Shown: positions 29,132 through 42,130, counted from the stretch's first letter. The stretch is 64,000 nt of DNA from Oscillospiraceae bacterium (GCA_902772105.1 CACXZI010000001.1:46865-110864), one strand, 5' to 3'. Notes: a model not told the origin generated them from the sequence alone. Program-made: numbers and translations.

Positions 29132-32100
29132 ATGTCTATTGTAAAGCCAATAAAATTAGGAAAAACAACAAGAATGACCTTTTCAAAAATTGATGAAGCA
29201 ATTAATATGCCAAATTTAATTGAAATTCAGAAAGATTCATATAATTGGTTTATTGAAAAAGGTTTAAAGGAAGTTTTTGATGATGCTTCATATGTTTTAG
29301 ATTCATCGGGCACTTTAGTTTTAGAGTTTATTAATTATAGGTTTGATGATGAGCCAAAATATAGTATTATGGAGTGTAAGGAAAGAGATGCTAGTTATGC
29401 TGTTCCTTTAAGAGTTATGGCAAGGCTTAAAAATCTAAAAACCGGAGAAATAAAGGAACAAGAAATTTTTATGGGAGAATTTCCGTTAATGACGCCTAGT
29501 GGAACCTTTATAATTCGTGGAGCTGAACGTGTTGTTGTTTCGCAGCTTGTTCGTTCGCCTGGTGTATATTATGGAAGTGAATATGACAAATCTGGTAAAA
29601 AGAAGTTTTCGGGAACTATGATTCCAAACAGAGGAACATGGCTTGAATTTGAAACAGATTCTAATGATGTTTTTTATGTTAGGATAGATAAAAATAAAAA
29701 AATTCCTATAACATTATTTATACGAGCGCTTTTAAAAATTAAGGATGTTGTTAATGAAGGGGAAGAACCGTTCACAGATTTTCTTGGAACGGACGAAGAA
29801 ATTTATGAAATTTTTGGTAAAGATAAAAGAATATATAAAACAATAACCAGCAAAGATGCAACAAAATCAGCAAATGAAGCAATTTTGGAGTTATATAAAA
29901 AGTTAAGGCCAGGGGAGCCTGTTAATTTAGATACTGCTTCTATTTATGTTAAAAATCTATTCTTTGATGAGAGAAGATATGACCTTTCACGAGTTGGAAG
30001 ATATAAATATAACAAAAAGTTGTCTTTAAAAGAAAGAGCGCTTGGCAGAAAACTTTTCGACAATGTTTTTAATGAAGAAACAGGGGAAGTTTTGGCTGAA
30101 AAAGGCGAAATTTTAACAAAAGAAAAAATAAAAGAAATTGAAAAAGCAGGAATAAATCACATTGTATTAGATATTGAAGGGGAGCCTGTTAAAATTATTT
30201 CAAATGGAATGGTTGACATTAAAGACTTTTTAGATGTGGACACAGAGAAGTTAAAAATAACAGAAATGGTTCGATATAGCGTTTTAAAGGTTTTGATGGA
30301 GCAATATCAAGACAAAAAAGAGTTGGAAGAAGCAATAAGAGACAATTTAGATAGGTTGATTCCAAAATGTATACTAAAAGATGATGTTTTTTCTGCAATT
30401 AACTATTTAAACTGTTTAGCAAATGGATTGGGAGAAATAGCAGATATAGATCATTTGCAAAATAGGCGTGTTAGATGTGTTGGAGAGCTTTTGCAGAATC
30501 AGTTTAGAATTGGTGTTGCAAGAATGGAAAGAGTTATTAGAGAAAGAATGACTTTGCAAGCCAGCGATTTAGAAGTTTTAACACCTCAGGTTTTGGTTAA
30601 TATTAGGCCTATTGTTGCTGTTATGGGAGAATTTTTTGGGTCTTCACCTCTTTCACAGTTTATGGATCAAACAAATCCACTAGCAGAGCTCACACATAAA
30701 AGAAGACTTTCAGCATTAGGGCCAGGAGGTTTGTCGCGTGATAGAGCAGGGTTTGAAGTTAGAGACGTTCACTATACGCATTATGGAAGGATGTGTCCAA
30801 TAGAAACACCAGAAGGGCCAAACATAGGGTTAATTTCATATTTGGCACTTTTTGCAAGGTTAAATGAATATGGGTTTATTATGGCGCCATATAGAAAAGT
30901 AGATAAAAACACAGGGCAGGTTACAAACGAAGTTGAATATATGACAGCAGACATAGAAGACAAATATGTTGTTGCGCAAGCTAATGAGCCGCTTGATGAA
31001 AACAATAGATTTAAAAATAAAAGGGTTCATGCAAGGCATCTAGATCAAATTATAGAAACCGAAAAAGAAGAAGTAGATTATATGGATGTTTCACCTAAGA
31101 TGGTTGTTTCTGTTGCAACTTCTATGATTCCGTTTTTGGAAAATGATGATGCTAACAGGGCTTTGATGGGAGCAAACATGCAAAGGCAAGCAGTTCCGCT
31201 TTTGGTTTCAGAAGCTCCAATAGTTGGAACAGGAATAGAATATAAAGCGGCGGTTGATTCTGGGGCAATTGTTTGCAGTGAATTTGATGGAGTTGTTACG
31301 GCTTTAGGAGCAAATAAAATTGTTATAACAGACAGTGAAAGCAAAAAGCATGAATATAAACTAATTAAATTTGCTCGTTCAAACCAAAGCACATGTGTTA
31401 ATCAAAGACCAATAGTTTCTTTAGGGGAGGAAGTAAAAAAAGGGCAGGTTATTGCGGACGGGCCTGCAACAGATAATGGAGAAATTAGTTTAGGAAAGAA
31501 TGTTTTAGTTGGGTTTATGTCTTGGGAAGGATATAACTATGAAGACGCTGTTTTAATTAATGAAAAGTTGGTTAAAGAAGACACATACACATCAATTCAC
31601 ATAGAAGAATATGAGTGTGAAGCAAGAGACACAAAACTAGGGCCTGAAGAAATAACAAGAGAAATTCCAAATGTTGGGGAAGATGCTTTAAAAAATCTTG
31701 ATGAAAACGGAATTATTAGAATTGGGGCAGAAGTTAGAGCAGGAGATATTTTAGTTGGAAAAATAACACCAAAAGGAGAAACAGAGCTAACATCGGAGGA
31801 AAGACTATTAAGAGCAATATTTGGAGAAAAAGCAAAAGAAGTTAGAGACACATCACTAAGAGTTCCACACGGAGAATATGGAATTGTTAAAGATGTTAAG
31901 GTTTTCACAAAGAAAAATTGTGATGAATTGTTGCCTGGTGTTAACATTGTTGTTAGGTGTTATATAATTCAAAAAAGAAAGATTAGTGTTGGAGATAAAA
32001 TGGCTGGAAGACATGGAAATAAAGGTGTTGTTTCGCATATTTTGCCACAGGAAGATATGCCGTTCTTGCCAGATGGAACGCCACTTGACATAGTTCTTAG

Positions 32101-32815
32101 TCCTTTGGGGGTTCCTAGTCGAATGAATATAGGGCAGGTTTTAGAGGTTCATTTGGGAATGGCAGCAAAGGCGCTTGGTTGGAAGGTTGCAACTCCTGTT
32201 TTTGATGGAGCAAGAGAAAGTGAAGTTTGTGAACTTTTAAAACAAGCAGGGCTCAATGAAGATGGAAAAACAATTCTTTATGATGGAAGAACAGGAGAGC
32301 CTTTTGATAAACCAGTAACTGTTGGATATATGTATTTTTTAAAGTTACACCATTTGGTAGACGACAAAATTCATGCTCGTTCTACAGGGCCATATTCACT
32401 AGTTACACAACAGCCACTAGGAGGAAAAGCTCAATTTGGAGGTCAAAGGTTTGGAGAAATGGAAGTTTGGGCGCTTGAAGCATATGGAGCGGCGCATACT
32501 TTGCAAGAAATTTTAACGGTTAAGTCGGATGATATTTCAGGAAGGGTTAAAACATATGAAGCAATAGTAAAAGGAAAGAACATTCCAAGGCCGGGTGCAC
32601 CGGAAGCTTTCCATGTTTTGGTTAAAGAGCTTCAGTCTTTAGGGCTTAGCATAAGGGTTTTTGATGATGAAGGAAACGAAGTAGATTTGAAAAAGTCTTT
32701 AAGATATGATAGTGGTGTTGAACTTGATGGTGTTGAAGAAAACAAAGAAATGCCGGAAGAAAAAGATTTTAATGAAGAGTCTTCAATATTGGTTGAAAAA
32801 GGGCAGGAATTTTAG
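29132..32815 (+). CDS. rpoB: DNA-directed RNA polymerase subunit beta
   Basis: Core RNA polymerase subunit, 1227 residues. Landmark motifs: the rifampicin-region [40 protein letters not shown], the [19 protein letters not shown] block, [13 protein letters not shown], and the C-terminal [19 protein letters not shown]. The acidic tail ends shortly after. GAGAGG precedes the ATG. First gene of the operon with rpoC, driven by the consensus promoter upstream; it is not preceded by rplJL. Confidence 0.98.
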   Translation: MSIVKPIKLGKTTRMTFSKIDEAINMPNLIEIQKDSYNWFIEKGLKEVFDDASYVLDSSGTLVLEFINYRFDDEPKYSIMECKERDASYAVPLRVMARLKNLKTGEIKEQEIFMGEFPLMTPSGTFIIRGAERVVVSQLVRSPGVYYGSEYDKSGKKKFSGTMIPNRGTWLEFETDSNDVFYVRIDKNKKIPITLFIRALLKIKDVVNEGEEPFTDFLGTDEEIYEIFGKDKRIYKTITSKDATKSANEAILELYKKLRPGEPVNLDTASIYVKNLFFDERRYDLSRVGRYKYNKKLSLKERALGRKLFDNVFNEETGEVLAEKGEILTKEKIKEIEKAGINHIVLDIEGEPVKIISNGMVDIKDFLDVDTEKLKITEMVRYSVLKVLMEQYQDKKELEEAIRDNLDRLIPKCILKDDVFSAINYLNCLANGLGEIADIDHLQNRRVRCVGELLQNQFRIGVARMERVIRERMTLQASDLEVLTPQVLVNIRPIVAVMGEFFGSSPLSQFMDQTNPLAELTHKRRLSALGPGGLSRDRAGFEVRDVHYTHYGRMCPIETPEGPNIGLISYLALFARLNEYGFIMAPYRKVDKNTGQVTNEVEYMTADIEDKYVVAQANEPLDENNRFKNKRVHARHLDQIIETEKEEVDYMDVSPKMVVSVATSMIPFLENDDANRALMGANMQRQAVPLLVSEAPIVGTGIEYKAAVDSGAIVCSEFDGVVTALGANKIVITDSESKKHEYKLIKFARSNQSTCVNQRPIVSLGEEVKKGQVIADGPATDNGEISLGKNVLVGFMSWEGYNYEDAVLINEKLVKEDTYTSIHIEEYECEARDTKLGPEEITREIPNVGEDALKNLDENGIIRIGAEVRAGDILVGKITPKGETELTSEERLLRAIFGEKAKEVRDTSLRVPHGEYGIVKDVKVFTKKNCDELLPGVNIVVRCYIIQKRKISVGDKMAGRHGNKGVVSHILPQEDMPFLPDGTPLDIVLSPLGVPSRMNIGQVLEVHLGMAAKALGWKVATPVFDGARESEVCELLKQAGLNEDGKTILYDGRTGEPFDKPVTVGYMYFLKLHHLVDDKIHARSTGPYSLVTQQPLGGKAQFGGQRFGEMEVWALEAYGAAHTLQEILTVKSDDISGRVKTYEAIVKGKNIPRPGAPEAFHVLVKELQSLGLSIRVFDDEGNEVDLKKSLRYDSGVELDGVEENKEMPEEKDFNEESSILVEKGQEF

Positions 32816-32857
32816 TTTATAAAAGATTTCTATTTTTAAAAGAAAGGAAAAGAATAA

Positions 32858-35800
32858 ATGGAATTTGGTGATTTTAGTTCAATAAAAATAGATTTAGCAT
32901 CTCCAGATCAAATTCGACAATGGTCTTGCGGGGAGGTTAAAAAGCCAGAAACAATAAACTATAGAACATTAAAACCAGAAAAAGAGGGTTTGTTTTGTGA
33001 AAGAATTTTTGGGCCTATAAAAGACTGGGAATGTAACTGTGGAAAATATAAAAGATTGCGATATAAAGGAAAAGTTTGTGAACGTTGTGGAGTTGAAGTA
33101 ACCAATTCAAATGTTCGAAGAGAAAGAATGGGGCATATAGAATTAGCAGCGCCAGTTTCACATATATGGTATTTTAAAGGAATTCCGTCTAGAATAGGGC
33201 TTTTGTTAGATATTTCTCCAAAAAGGTTGGAAGAGGTTTTATATTTTGTTAAATATATTGTGGTAGACCCAGGAGACACAGAACTTGAAACAGGGCAAAT
33301 TTTAACAGAGCAAGAATATGCAGATATGTATGAAAGATATGAAGATGACTTTGTTGCAAAAATGGGAGCGGAAGCAATTAAAGAACTTTTGCAAAAGATT
33401 AATTTAAAAGAGCTTTATGACGATTTAAAAAAGAAGATTGAAACATATGCAGGGCAGAAAAAGGTTAAAGCAATTAGAAGGTTTGATATTATAAAGGCGT
33501 TTTTAAATAGCAAAAATAAGCCAGAGTGGATGATTTTGGACGTTATTCCTGTTATTCCGCCGGATTTGCGCCCTATGGTTCAACTAGATGCTGGAAGGTT
33601 TGCAACTTCCGATTTAAACGATTTATATAGAAGGGTTATTAATAGAAACAACAGGCTAAAAAGGCTTTTGGAATTAAATGCACCGGATATAATAGTTCGT
33701 AACGAAAAAAGAATGCTTCAAGAATCTGTTGATGCTTTAATAGACAATGGAAGAAGAGGTCGTTCGGTTACAGGGCCAAATAATAGGCCGCTAAAGTCTT
33801 TGTCGGATATGTTAAAAGGAAAACAGGGGCGTTTTCGTCAAAATCTTTTGGGTAAACGTGTTGACTATTCTGGTCGTTCGGTTATTGTTGTAGGGCCAGA
33901 GCTTAAAATGTATCAATGTGGTCTGCCAAAAGAGATGGCTCTTGAACTTTTCAAACCATTTGTTATGAAAAAACTTGTTGAAAAAGGAATAGCTTCAAAT
34001 ATAAAAAGTGCTAGAAAGATGATTGAAAGAGGAAATGTTAGGGTTTGGGATTGTTTAGAAACAGTAATTAAAGGAAGGCCGGTTTTGTTAAACAGAGCTC
34101 CAACTCTTCATAGACTTGGAATACAAGCTTTTGAGCCGGTTTTGGTTGAAGGAAAGGCATTAAAACTTCATCCACTTGTTTGTACGGCATATAACGCAGA
34201 CTTTGATGGAGACCAAATGGCTGTTCACCTACCACTTTCAATTGAAGCGCAAACAGAGGCAAGGTTTTTAATGCTTGCTGCACATAATCTTTTAAAACCA
34301 TCCGATGGAAAACCTGTTGCTGTTCCAACAAATGATATGGTTTTGGGGTCTTACTATTTAACAATTGAGCGAGACAACCAAAAAGGTGAAGGAAAGGTTT
34401 TTAGAGATTTTGATGAAGTTATTATGGCCTATAATGAAGGGTATATAACACTGCACGCAAAAATAAAAGCAAGGGTTACAAAAGAAATTGATGGAAAGTT
34501 AAAAAGCAGATTAATAAACACAACAGCAGGTAGAATAATTTTTAATAGGTTTATACCACAAGATTTAGGTTTTGTAGATCGTAGTGGAGCCGACACAATG
34601 TCTTTGTTTGGGCTTGAAATAGATTTCAAAGTTGGAAAAAAGCAGCTAGAACAAATTGTTTCTCGTTGTATTGAGCGTCATGGAGTTGAAAAAACCTCTA
34701 GAGTTTTAGATAAAATAAAAGAGATGGGCTTTAAATATTCAACAAAAGGAGCAGTAACTGTTGGTATATCTGATGCTGTTATTCCTCCTCAAAAGCAGCA
34801 ACTTTTAAATGAGGCAGATGAACAGATTTCAAAGGTTGTTAGCCAGTTTAAAAGAGGGTTAATTTCGGATGATGAACGATATGGCAGGGTTATAGATATT
34901 TGGAACACAACAACAGAAAAAGTTTCAAAAGCGTTAACAGATAACCTAGATGAAGATAACCCAATTTTGATGATGGCGGATTCTGGGGCTCGTGGATCGG
35001 TTAACCAAATAAGGCAGCTAGCTGGAATGAGAGGATTAATAGCAAACACATCTGGGGCAACAATAGAAATTCCAATTAAAGCAAGCTATAGAGAAGGGCT
35101 TAATATTTTGGAATATTTCATTTCTTCAAGGGGAGCAAGAAAAGGTTTAACAGATACAGCTTTAAGAACAGCAGACTCAGGATATTTAACAAGAAGGCTT
35201 GTTGATGTTGCACAGGAAGTTATTGTTCGTGAGGTTGATTGTAAAACTCATAACGGAATTGAAGTTTATGAAATAAAAGATGGAAATGAAGTTTTTGAAA
35301 CATTAAAAGAAAGATTAATAGGAAGATTTGTTTGTGAAGATGTTAAAGATCCAACAACAGGGGAAGTTTTGGTTTCAACCGAAAAGATGATTTCAATAGC
35401 TGATGCTGAAAAAATAGTAAAAGCTGGAATTGAAAGGGTTAAAATAAGATCTGTTTTAACCTGTGAAGCAGAGCTTGGGGTTTGTTCTAAATGTTATGGT
35501 GTTAATCTTGCAAGAAATGATGTTGTTGCAATAGGAGAAGCAGTTGGAACAATTGCGGCGCAGTCAATAGGAGAGCCTGGAACACAGCTCACAATGAGAA
35601 CATTCCACACAGGAGGAATAGCGTCTTCTGAAGATATAACGCAAGGTTTGCCGCGTGTTGAAGAGTTGTTTGAATGTAGAAGGCCAAAATATTCGTCAAT
35701 AATAAGCGAGGTTTCAGGAAAGGTTCGAATGGAAGAAATAAAGCATATCAGACATATTTTTGTTTTGGAGTCATCAGGAGAGGAAAAAGAATATCCAATT

Positions 35801-36370
35801 CCGTTTGGATTTAGGATAAAGGTTAGAGAAGGGCAAGAAATAATGGCAGGAGATCCTCTAACAGAAGGGCCAATAAACCCTTATGATGTTTTGGCTGTTA
35901 AAGGTGAAGAAGCGGTTCAAAACTATTTAATATTCGAAGTTCAAAAAACATATAGACTTCAAGGGGTTGATATAAACGATAAACACATAGAGGTTATAAT
36001 AAGGCAGATGATGCGAAAGGTTAGGGTGTTAAATCCTGGTGTTAGTGAACTTGTTGGAGGAGTTAACATAGATCGAAACGAGTTTTTTAAGGTTGTTAAA
36101 GAGCTAAGAGAAAAAGGTGTTAAAGAAGAAGATATGCCAACTTTTGAACCTGTTTTGTTAGGAATAACAAAAGCATCACTAGCAACAGATAGCTTTTTGT
36201 CTGCTGCTTCTTTCCAAGAAACGACACGTGTTTTAGCAGATGCAGCAGTTAATGGAAAGGTAGATCCATTAATAGGGTTAAAAGAAAATGTAATAATAGG
36301 TAAGTTAATTCCAGCAGGGACAGGACTTCCTTGCTATCAAAAGGTTGAAGTTAAAAAAAAGATGGTTTAA
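32858..36370 (+). CDS. rpoC: DNA-directed RNA polymerase subunit beta'
   Basis: Catalytic RNA polymerase subunit, 1170 residues. The N-terminal zinc site is seen as CNCGKYKR and CERCGVEV, the active-site metal motif as [16 protein letters not shown], the bridge-helix region around [20 protein letters not shown], the second zinc site as [13 protein letters not shown], and the trigger-loop end as [16 protein letters not shown]. It lies 42 bp after rpoB with AGAAAGG before the ATG. Confidence 0.98.
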   Translation: MEFGDFSSIKIDLASPDQIRQWSCGEVKKPETINYRTLKPEKEGLFCERIFGPIKDWECNCGKYKRLRYKGKVCERCGVEVTNSNVRRERMGHIELAAPVSHIWYFKGIPSRIGLLLDISPKRLEEVLYFVKYIVVDPGDTELETGQILTEQEYADMYERYEDDFVAKMGAEAIKELLQKINLKELYDDLKKKIETYAGQKKVKAIRRFDIIKAFLNSKNKPEWMILDVIPVIPPDLRPMVQLDAGRFATSDLNDLYRRVINRNNRLKRLLELNAPDIIVRNEKRMLQESVDALIDNGRRGRSVTGPNNRPLKSLSDMLKGKQGRFRQNLLGKRVDYSGRSVIVVGPELKMYQCGLPKEMALELFKPFVMKKLVEKGIASNIKSARKMIERGNVRVWDCLETVIKGRPVLLNRAPTLHRLGIQAFEPVLVEGKALKLHPLVCTAYNADFDGDQMAVHLPLSIEAQTEARFLMLAAHNLLKPSDGKPVAVPTNDMVLGSYYLTIERDNQKGEGKVFRDFDEVIMAYNEGYITLHAKIKARVTKEIDGKLKSRLINTTAGRIIFNRFIPQDLGFVDRSGADTMSLFGLEIDFKVGKKQLEQIVSRCIERHGVEKTSRVLDKIKEMGFKYSTKGAVTVGISDAVIPPQKQQLLNEADEQISKVVSQFKRGLISDDERYGRVIDIWNTTTEKVSKALTDNLDEDNPILMMADSGARGSVNQIRQLAGMRGLIANTSGATIEIPIKASYREGLNILEYFISSRGARKGLTDTALRTADSGYLTRRLVDVAQEVIVREVDCKTHNGIEVYEIKDGNEVFETLKERLIGRFVCEDVKDPTTGEVLVSTEKMISIADAEKIVKAGIERVKIRSVLTCEAELGVCSKCYGVNLARNDVVAIGEAVGTIAAQSIGEPGTQLTMRTFHTGGIASSEDITQGLPRVEELFECRRPKYSSIISEVSGKVRMEEIKHIRHIFVLESSGEEKEYPIPFGFRIKVREGQEIMAGDPLTEGPINPYDVLAVKGEEAVQNYLIFEVQKTYRLQGVDINDKHIEVIIRQMMRKVRVLNPGVSELVGGVNIDRNEFFKVVKELREKGVKEEDMPTFEPVLLGITKASLATDSFLSAASFQETTRVLADAAVNGKVDPLIGLKENVIIGKLIPAGTGLPCYQKVEVKKKMV

Positions 36371-36375
36371 TTTTG

Positions 36376-36405
36376 TTGACAAAGTCTATTAAAAAGTGAT
36401 ATAAT
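36376..36405 (+). promoter_or_regulatory. Sigma-A promoter upstream of rpsL
   Basis: TTGACA (36376-36381), 18-bp spacer, TATAAT (36400-36405), about 100 bp before rpsL. It begins just six bases after the rpoC stop and lets the rpsL-rpsG-fusA block be transcribed independently of rpoBC. Confidence 0.88.
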
Positions 36406-36502
36406 TCTTATCGTGTTATTTTACAAAGGAAATTGCATATAAAAAGCAATTTTTTGGATATATAAAAAATAAAGAAAGTTAAAAATATAAAAGGGGTGTA
36501 GT

Positions 36503-36922
36503 ATGCCAACATTTAATCAGTTAGTTAAAAAAGGGAGAAAAAGAAAAACATCAAAATCTAAATCTCCAGCATTAGGACTATCGTATAACGTAATTAGAAA
36601 AAGAACAGTTAAGAGTAATTCGCCACAAAAAAGAGGAGTGTGCACAGCGGTTAGAACAAGCACACCAAAAAAACCAAACTCGGCTTTAAGAAAAATAGCT
36701 AGGGTTAAGCTTTCAAATGGGCTTGAAGTAACAGCATATATTCCAGGAGAAGGCCACAATCTTCAAGAACACAGTGTTGTTTTAATCCGTGGAGGACGTG
36801 TTAAAGACCTGCCAGGTACAAGATACCACATAATTCGTGGTACGCTAGATTCACAAGGAGTGGCAAACAGAAAGCAAGCACGTTCTAAATATGGAGCAAA
36901 GAGTCCAAAGGCTTCTAAATAA
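36503..36922 (+). CDS. rpsL: 30S ribosomal protein S12
   Basis: Decoding-centre ribosomal protein. Starts [15 protein letters not shown] and contains [39 protein letters not shown] and the C-terminal SKYGAKSPK. The streptomycin-region lysines are present. At 139 residues it is about 15 longer than the common form because of an extra segment around [18 protein letters not shown] before QKRGVCT; I recall such an insertion in Oscillospirales-type Clostridia, so it is a possible lineage marker. Confidence 0.97.
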   Translation: MPTFNQLVKKGRKRKTSKSKSPALGLSYNVIRKRTVKSNSPQKRGVCTAVRTSTPKKPNSALRKIARVKLSNGLEVTAYIPGEGHNLQEHSVVLIRGGRVKDLPGTRYHIIRGTLDSQGVANRKQARSKYGAKSPKASK

Positions 36923-36949
36923 AAATAAATAGAAAATGGAGGGAAAAAG

Positions 36950-37420
36950 GTGCCAAGAAAAGGAAATATTCCAAAAAGAGATGTTTTAGCAGATCCTTTA
37001 TATAATTCAAAATTAGTAACTCTTTTAATAAATAACGTTATGTTAGATGGAAAAAAAGGGATTGCACAAAAAATAGTTTATGGAGCATTTGATATAGTTA
37101 AAGAAAAACAAGGAAGAGACCCATTAGAAGTTTTCCAGGAAGCAATGGAAAACATAATGCCTGTTTTAGAAATAAAAGCAAGGCGTGTTGGGGGAAGTGT
37201 ATATCAGGTTCCAATTGAAGTTCGCGCAGAAAGAAGGCAAACGTTAGGGTTGCGTTGGGTTGTTTTATATGCAAGAAAGCGCGGCGAAAAAACAATGAAA
37301 GATAGGTTAGCAGCAGAAATTTTGGATGCGCTAGAAAACACAGGTGGAGCATGCAAAAAAAGAGATGAAGTGCATAAAATGGCAGAAGCAAACAAAGCAT
37401 TTGCACACTATAGATGGTAG
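36950..37420 (+). CDS. rpsG: 30S ribosomal protein S7
   Basis: 16S rRNA 3'-domain organiser, 156 residues, starting with GTG (36950) after GGAGGG. Family motifs: [38 protein letters not shown] and the C-terminal [15 protein letters not shown]. It lies 27 bp after rpsL in the conserved str operon. Confidence 0.97.
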   Translation: MPRKGNIPKRDVLADPLYNSKLVTLLINNVMLDGKKGIAQKIVYGAFDIVKEKQGRDPLEVFQEAMENIMPVLEIKARRVGGSVYQVPIEVRAERRQTLGLRWVVLYARKRGEKTMKDRLAAEILDALENTGGACKKRDEVHKMAEANKAFAHYRW

Positions 37421-37498
37421 GAATAAGTGAATAAAAAATAAAAAAGCAGGAAAAATTTAAAATATAATAAAGTTAAAAACTAAAATTAGGAGGATAAA

Positions 37499-39631
37499 AT
37501 GGATAAGAGAGGGCCAAAGGATGTTTCACTAAAAAACACCAGAAATATAGGAATAATGGCTCACATTGATGCTGGAAAAACCACAACAACAGAGAGAATA
37601 TTATATTACACCGGAATAAACCGTAAGATGGGAGAAACCCACGACGGTGCGGCAACAATGGACTGGATGGAACAAGAGCAAGAAAGAGGAATAACAATAA
37701 CATCAGCAGCAACAACATGTTATTGGAGTCATAGTGAATATATTGGAGACCAAAAAGAAATGGAGAAAAACAGACACAGAATAAACATAATAGACACTCC
37801 AGGGCACGTTGATTTTACTGTTGAGGTTGAAAGATCTTTGAGGGTTTTAGATGGTTCGGTTACTGTTTTTTGTGCTAAAGGTGGGGTTGAGCCGCAGTCT
37901 GAAACTGTTTGGCATCAGGCAGATAACTACAAAGTTCCTAGAATGGCTTATGTTAACAAGATGGACATCATGGGAGCAGATTTTTATAATGTTTTACAGA
38001 TGATGAAAGACAGATTAAATGCAAATGCAGTTGCAATTCAGCTTCCAATAGGAAAAGAAGACGAATTTTGTGGAATCATCGATCTTGTTAAAATGCATGC
38101 AGTTATGTATAAAGATGACCTTGGAAAAGATATTGAATATGTTGATATTCCAGAAGATATGGAAGATCTAGCATCTGAATATCGTCTAAAGCTTTTAGAA
38201 GCTGTTGCTGAAGTTGATGAAGAACTAATGGAAAAATATCTAGAATCGGAAGATTTAACAGAACAAGAAATAAAAAGAGGTTTAAGAAAAGGAACAATTT
38301 CAAATGAGATAGTTCCTGTAACATGTGGAACTTCCTATAAAAACAAAGGGGTTCAGCATCTATTAGACGCAATTGTAGACTTTATGCCATCTCCAATTGA
38401 TATACCTCCAATTAAAGGGGTTAATCCAAAAACGGGGCAGGAAGAAGAAAGGCCATCATCGGATGACGAGCCTTTTTCGGCATTAGCTTTTAAAATAGCA
38501 ACCGACCCATTTGTTGGAAAGCTTTGTTTTTTTAGGGTATATTCTGGAAGTGTTACAGCAGGAACAACGGTATATAACACAGTTAAAGGAAATAGCGAAA
38601 GAATAGGAAGAATTCTTCAAATGCACTCAAACAATAGAACAGATATTGAAGCGGTGCACGCAGGAGATATTGCAGCAGCGGTTGGTTTAAAAAACACAAC
38701 AACAGGAGACACATTGTGTGACCCAGCTCATCCAATAATATTGGAATCTATGGAATTTCCAGAGCCTGTTATTAGTTTGGCTATTGAACCAAAAACAAAA
38801 GCGGGTGCAGAGAAAATGGGTATTGCACTTGGGAAACTAGCAGAAGAAGACCCAACCTTTAAAACATACACAAACCCAGAAACAGGGCAAACAATAATTG
38901 CAGGAATGGGAGAATTGCACCTTGAAATTATTGTTGATAGACTTTTAAGAGAGTTTAAGGTTGAAGCGGATGTTGGAGCACCGCAGGTTTCATATAAAGA
39001 AACAATAAAAAAAGCTGTGGATGTAGACCATAAATATGCAAGGCAGTCGGGTGGACGTGGACAATATGGACATGTTAAACTTCATGTTGAGCCAAACGAA
39101 TCTGGAAAAGGATATGAATTTATAAATAAAATTGTTGGAGGAGCTATTCCAAAAGAATATATTCCGGCGGTTGATGCTGGAATTAAAGGAGCTATGCAGG
39201 CAGGGGTTTTAGCAGGATATCAGGTTGTTGACGTTAAGGTAACACTTTATGATGGATCTTTCCACGAGGTTGACTCTTCCGAAATGGCATTTAAAATTGC
39301 TGGTTCGCAAGCGTTTAAAGAAGCAATGAAAAAAGCAAATCCGGTTATTTTAGAGCCTATAATGAAGGTTGTTGTAATAGTTCCTGAAGAATATATGGGA
39401 GACGTTATTGGAGATTTAAATTCAAGGCGTGGACAGGTTGAAGGAATGGATCCAAGAAATGGTTTGCAAGAGATTCGTGCAAAGGTTCCACTTTCTGAAA
39501 TGTTTGGATATTCAAATGATTTGCGTTCAACAACACAGGGAAGAGGACAGTTTTCAATGGAACCTAGTTGTTATATAGAAATTCCAAAATCTATAGCAGA
39601 GAAGATAATTTCGGCAAGAGCTAAAAATTAA
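37499..39631 (+). CDS. fusA: Elongation factor G
   Basis: GTPase that drives ribosome translocation and helps recycling. P-loop [16 protein letters not shown]2 [13 protein letters not shown]3 [11 protein letters not shown]4 NKMD; the domain IV tip region is seen as [15 protein letters not shown] and the C-terminal [20 protein letters not shown]. At 710 residues it carries a small insert (about [20 protein letters not shown]) before G3, longer than in most EF-G. Located 78 bp after rpsG with AGGAGG before the ATG. Confidence 0.97.
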   Translation: MDKRGPKDVSLKNTRNIGIMAHIDAGKTTTTERILYYTGINRKMGETHDGAATMDWMEQEQERGITITSAATTCYWSHSEYIGDQKEMEKNRHRINIIDTPGHVDFTVEVERSLRVLDGSVTVFCAKGGVEPQSETVWHQADNYKVPRMAYVNKMDIMGADFYNVLQMMKDRLNANAVAIQLPIGKEDEFCGIIDLVKMHAVMYKDDLGKDIEYVDIPEDMEDLASEYRLKLLEAVAEVDEELMEKYLESEDLTEQEIKRGLRKGTISNEIVPVTCGTSYKNKGVQHLLDAIVDFMPSPIDIPPIKGVNPKTGQEEERPSSDDEPFSALAFKIATDPFVGKLCFFRVYSGSVTAGTTVYNTVKGNSERIGRILQMHSNNRTDIEAVHAGDIAAAVGLKNTTTGDTLCDPAHPIILESMEFPEPVISLAIEPKTKAGAEKMGIALGKLAEEDPTFKTYTNPETGQTIIAGMGELHLEIIVDRLLREFKVEADVGAPQVSYKETIKKAVDVDHKYARQSGGRGQYGHVKLHVEPNESGKGYEFINKIVGGAIPKEYIPAVDAGIKGAMQAGVLAGYQVVDVKVTLYDGSFHEVDSSEMAFKIAGSQAFKEAMKKANPVILEPIMKVVVIVPEEYMGDVIGDLNSRRGQVEGMDPRNGLQEIRAKVPLSEMFGYSNDLRSTTQGRGQFSMEPSCYIEIPKSIAEKIISARAKN

Positions 39632-39643
39632 CATAAAAAAAGC

Positions 39644-39671
39644 TTGCATAAAATTAATTGTATGATAAAAT
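39644..39671 (+). promoter_or_regulatory. Possible promoter upstream of tuf
   Basis: TTGCAT (39644-39649), 16-bp spacer, TAAAAT (39666-39671), in the 78-bp fusA-tuf spacer. Weaker than the two promoters upstream in the operon. Confidence 0.4.
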
Positions 39672-39709
39672 AAAGTAAAAATGTAAAAAAAATAGGAGGG
39701 TTAAGTCAA

Positions 39710-40909
39710 ATGGCAAAAGAGAGTTTTGACAGAAGTAAGGCACACGTTAATATTGGAACCATTGGCCACGTAGACCACGGTAAAACAACATTAACAGCAG
39801 CAATAACAAAATATTTAAGTTTAATGGGAAAGGCAAAGTTTGAAGATTATGCAAACATAGATAAAGCACCAGAAGAAAGGGAACGTGGAATAACAATAAA
39901 CACAGCGCACGTTGAATATGAAACAGAAAAAAGACACTATGCACACGTAGACTGTCCTGGGCATGCTGACTATGTTAAAAACATGATAACAGGGGCAGCA
40001 CAGATGGATGGAGCTATTTTGGTTGTTTCTTCAACAGATGGACCAATGCCTCAAACAAGGGAACATATTTTGCTTTCTCGTCAGGTTGGAGTTAAAAACA
40101 TAGTAGTTTTCATGAACAAAGTAGATCAGGTTGATGATGCTGAACTTTTAGATTTGGTAGAGATGGAAATACGTGATCTTTTAAGTGAATATGGTTTTCC
40201 AGGAGATGATATTCCAATAATTAAAGGATCTGCATTAAAAGCATTAGAAGCAGGGGATGACCCAAACTTAGATGAATATAAACCAATTAAAGAGTTGATG
40301 GATGCAGTAGACAGCTACATTCCAGAACCACAAAGGGAAATAGATGGTCCATTCTTAATGCCAATCGAGGATGTTATGACCATTTCAGGACGTGGAACAG
40401 TTGTTACAGGACGTGTTGAAAGAGGAAAATTAAACCTAAATGAAGAAGTTGAAATAATAGGTTTAAGCAAAGAAAGACCAAAAACAGTTGTTACAGGAAT
40501 AGAAATGTTTAGAAAAACAATGGATTTCACTCAAGCAGGAGATAACTCAGGGCTTTTACTACGTGGGGTTGCAAGAGAAGATGTTCAACGTGGACAGGTT
40601 TTGTGTAAGCCAGGAAGTATTAATCCACATACAAAGTTTAGTGCACAGGTTTATATATTAAAAAAAGAAGAAGGTGGAAGGCACACACCATTCTTTAAAA
40701 ACTATAGACCACAGTTTTATTTCAGAACAACAGACGTAACAGGTGTTATAGATCTACCTGAAGGTGTTGAGATGTGTATGCCTGGAGATAATGTTGATAT
40801 GAATATAGAGTTAATAAGTCCAATAGCAATCGAAAAAGGACTACGTTTTTCTGTACGTGAAGGAGGAAAAACAGTTGGTTCTGGGGTTGTTACAGAAATT
40901 ATAGAATAA
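39710..40909 (+). CDS. tuf: Elongation factor Tu
   Basis: GTPase that delivers aminoacyl-tRNA to the ribosome, 399 residues. P-loop [15 protein letters not shown]2 [17 protein letters not shown]3 [21 protein letters not shown]4 NKVD and the C-terminal [15 protein letters not shown] are all standard. AGGAGGG lies upstream of the ATG. Last gene of the str operon; a terminator follows. Confidence 0.98.
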   Translation: MAKESFDRSKAHVNIGTIGHVDHGKTTLTAAITKYLSLMGKAKFEDYANIDKAPEERERGITINTAHVEYETEKRHYAHVDCPGHADYVKNMITGAAQMDGAILVVSSTDGPMPQTREHILLSRQVGVKNIVVFMNKVDQVDDAELLDLVEMEIRDLLSEYGFPGDDIPIIKGSALKALEAGDDPNLDEYKPIKELMDAVDSYIPEPQREIDGPFLMPIEDVMTISGRGTVVTGRVERGKLNLNEEVEIIGLSKERPKTVVTGIEMFRKTMDFTQAGDNSGLLLRGVAREDVQRGQVLCKPGSINPHTKFSAQVYILKKEEGGRHTPFFKNYRPQFYFRTTDVTGVIDLPEGVEMCMPGDNVDMNIELISPIAIEKGLRFSVREGGKTVGSGVVTEIIE

Positions 40910-40937
40910 AAAAAATTAGTTATATTTATATATAAAT

Positions 40938-40978
40938 AAAAACCTATCTGTAGAAATTTACGGATGGGTTTTTTTATA
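40938..40978 (+). terminator. Rho-independent terminator after tuf
   Basis: AAAACCTATCTGTA pairs with TTTACGGATGGGTTTT (with G-U pairs) across a small loop, followed by a T run. It ends the rpoB-to-tuf block. Confidence 0.9.
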
Positions 40979-41020
40979 TAATTAATTTAGTATTTTTATA
41001 ATTAGTTAAAAGAAAAACAT

Positions 41021-41440
41021 GATGCAAATAAAAAAATAGATTAAAAAATCTATTTTGAAAATATGATGTAAATAAAAAAATAGACTAAAAAATATGTTTT
41101 GAAAAAGAGGATGCAAATAAAATAATAGACTAAAAAATATGTTTTGAAAAATATGATGTAAATAAAAAAATAGACTAAAAAATATGTTTTGAAAAAGAGG
41201 ATGTAAATAAAAAAATAGACTAAAAAATATGTTTTGAAAAATATGATGTAAATAAAACAATAGATTAAAAAATATGTTTTGAAAAAGAGGATGCAAATAA
41301 AATAATAGACTAAAAAATATGTTTTGAAAAAGAGGATGTAAATAAAAAAATAGACTAAAAAATATGTTTTGAAAAAGAGGATGCAAATAAAATAATAGAC
41401 TAAAAAATATGTTATGAAAAATATGATGCAAATAAAATAA
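41021..41440. repeat. 45-bp minisatellite, about 9.5 copies
   Basis: The word GATGTAAATAAA or GATGCAAATAAA recurs at 41021, 41065, 41110, 41155, 41200, 41245, 41290, 41335, 41380 and 41425, an almost perfect 45-bp period. Units alternate between GAAAAAGAGGATG and GAAAAATATGATG junctions, suggesting a history of 90-bp duplications. The period is a multiple of three, so the minus strand stays open and would encode a hydrophobic 15-residue repeat (HPLFQNIFFSLLFYL), but no ribosome binding site supports translation. Just downstream of the tuf terminator and upstream of mazF. Confidence 0.93.
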
Positions 41441-41633
41441 AAATAATAAATTAAATAAAAAATTTATTAAAAATTTTAATTAGTCTTTTTTGTCTAAAAA
41501 ATGAGTAACTTTTTTTTTAAAATATTAATAAAATATATTATAAATTGATTAAAAAACTTTTAGTTTGGGGAGAATATTAATAAATTAATAGAGTTTTGTT
41601 TTAACAATATTTTAAAGAAGGAGTGTGTGAGAG

Positions 41634-42017
41634 GTGGTTGTAAAAAGAGGAGAAATATATTATGCTGATTTAAGCCCTGTTGTTGGGTCTGAGCAAGGGG
41701 GGATTAGGCCTGTTTTAATTGTGCAGAATGATGTTGGCAATAGATATAGTCCAACTGTTATTGTTGCAGCAATTACAAGTCAATATGGTAAAACTAAACT
41801 GCCAACTCACATAGAAATAGATGCTAAACTTTGTGGTTTACAAAAAGACTCTGTTGTTTTATTAGAACAGATGCGCACTTTAGATAAAAGTAGATTAAAA
41901 GAAAAAGCTGGAGATCTCCCACAAGAATATATGAAACATATTGATGATGCTATTGGTTTGAGTTTGGGGTTAATGATTAAAGAAAGCGTTAAAAACAACA
42001 TAGAAAAAGTTATGTGA
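41634..42017 (+). CDS. MazF/NdoA-type endoribonuclease toxin (PemK family), without adjacent antitoxin
   Basis: mRNA interferase of 127 residues. The N-terminal [21 protein letters not shown], the RPVLIVQND segment, IVAAITSQ and [13 protein letters not shown] match the Bacillus NdoA/MazF group closely, including the catalytic Arg in the RPV strand and Thr in AAITSQ. GTG start at 41634 with AAGGAG upstream. In Bacillus the antitoxin gene precedes and overlaps the toxin; here the 190 bp upstream holds no such frame. The protein could be controlled from elsewhere or have another housekeeping role. Confidence 0.93.
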   Translation: MVVKRGEIYYADLSPVVGSEQGGIRPVLIVQNDVGNRYSPTVIVAAITSQYGKTKLPTHIEIDAKLCGLQKDSVVLLEQMRTLDKSRLKEKAGDLPQEYMKHIDDAIGLSLGLMIKESVKNNIEKVM

Positions 42018-42130
42018 TTTATTTAAGGATATGTAATTAATTTTATTTTTATTCTTTTTGTTTGGTAAAAATTTCAGCATAATTTTTAATAATTTATTAT
42101 GTAATTTCAAAATAATAAATTTAAACAAAA

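Noticed and set aside
30630..30665. RpoB rifampicin region with Pro where E. coli has Gln510 ([11 protein letters not shown])
   Set aside because: This position is not one of the main resistance positions, the critical ones nearby are normal, and the substitution may be common in Clostridia. No resistance claim is justified.
41006..41431. Open frame of 141 codons on the minus strand with nine hydrophobic 15-residue repeats
   Set aside because: It exists because the minisatellite period is a multiple of three. There is no ribosome binding site, no non-repeat part and no likely promoter, so I list the repeat rather than a gene.
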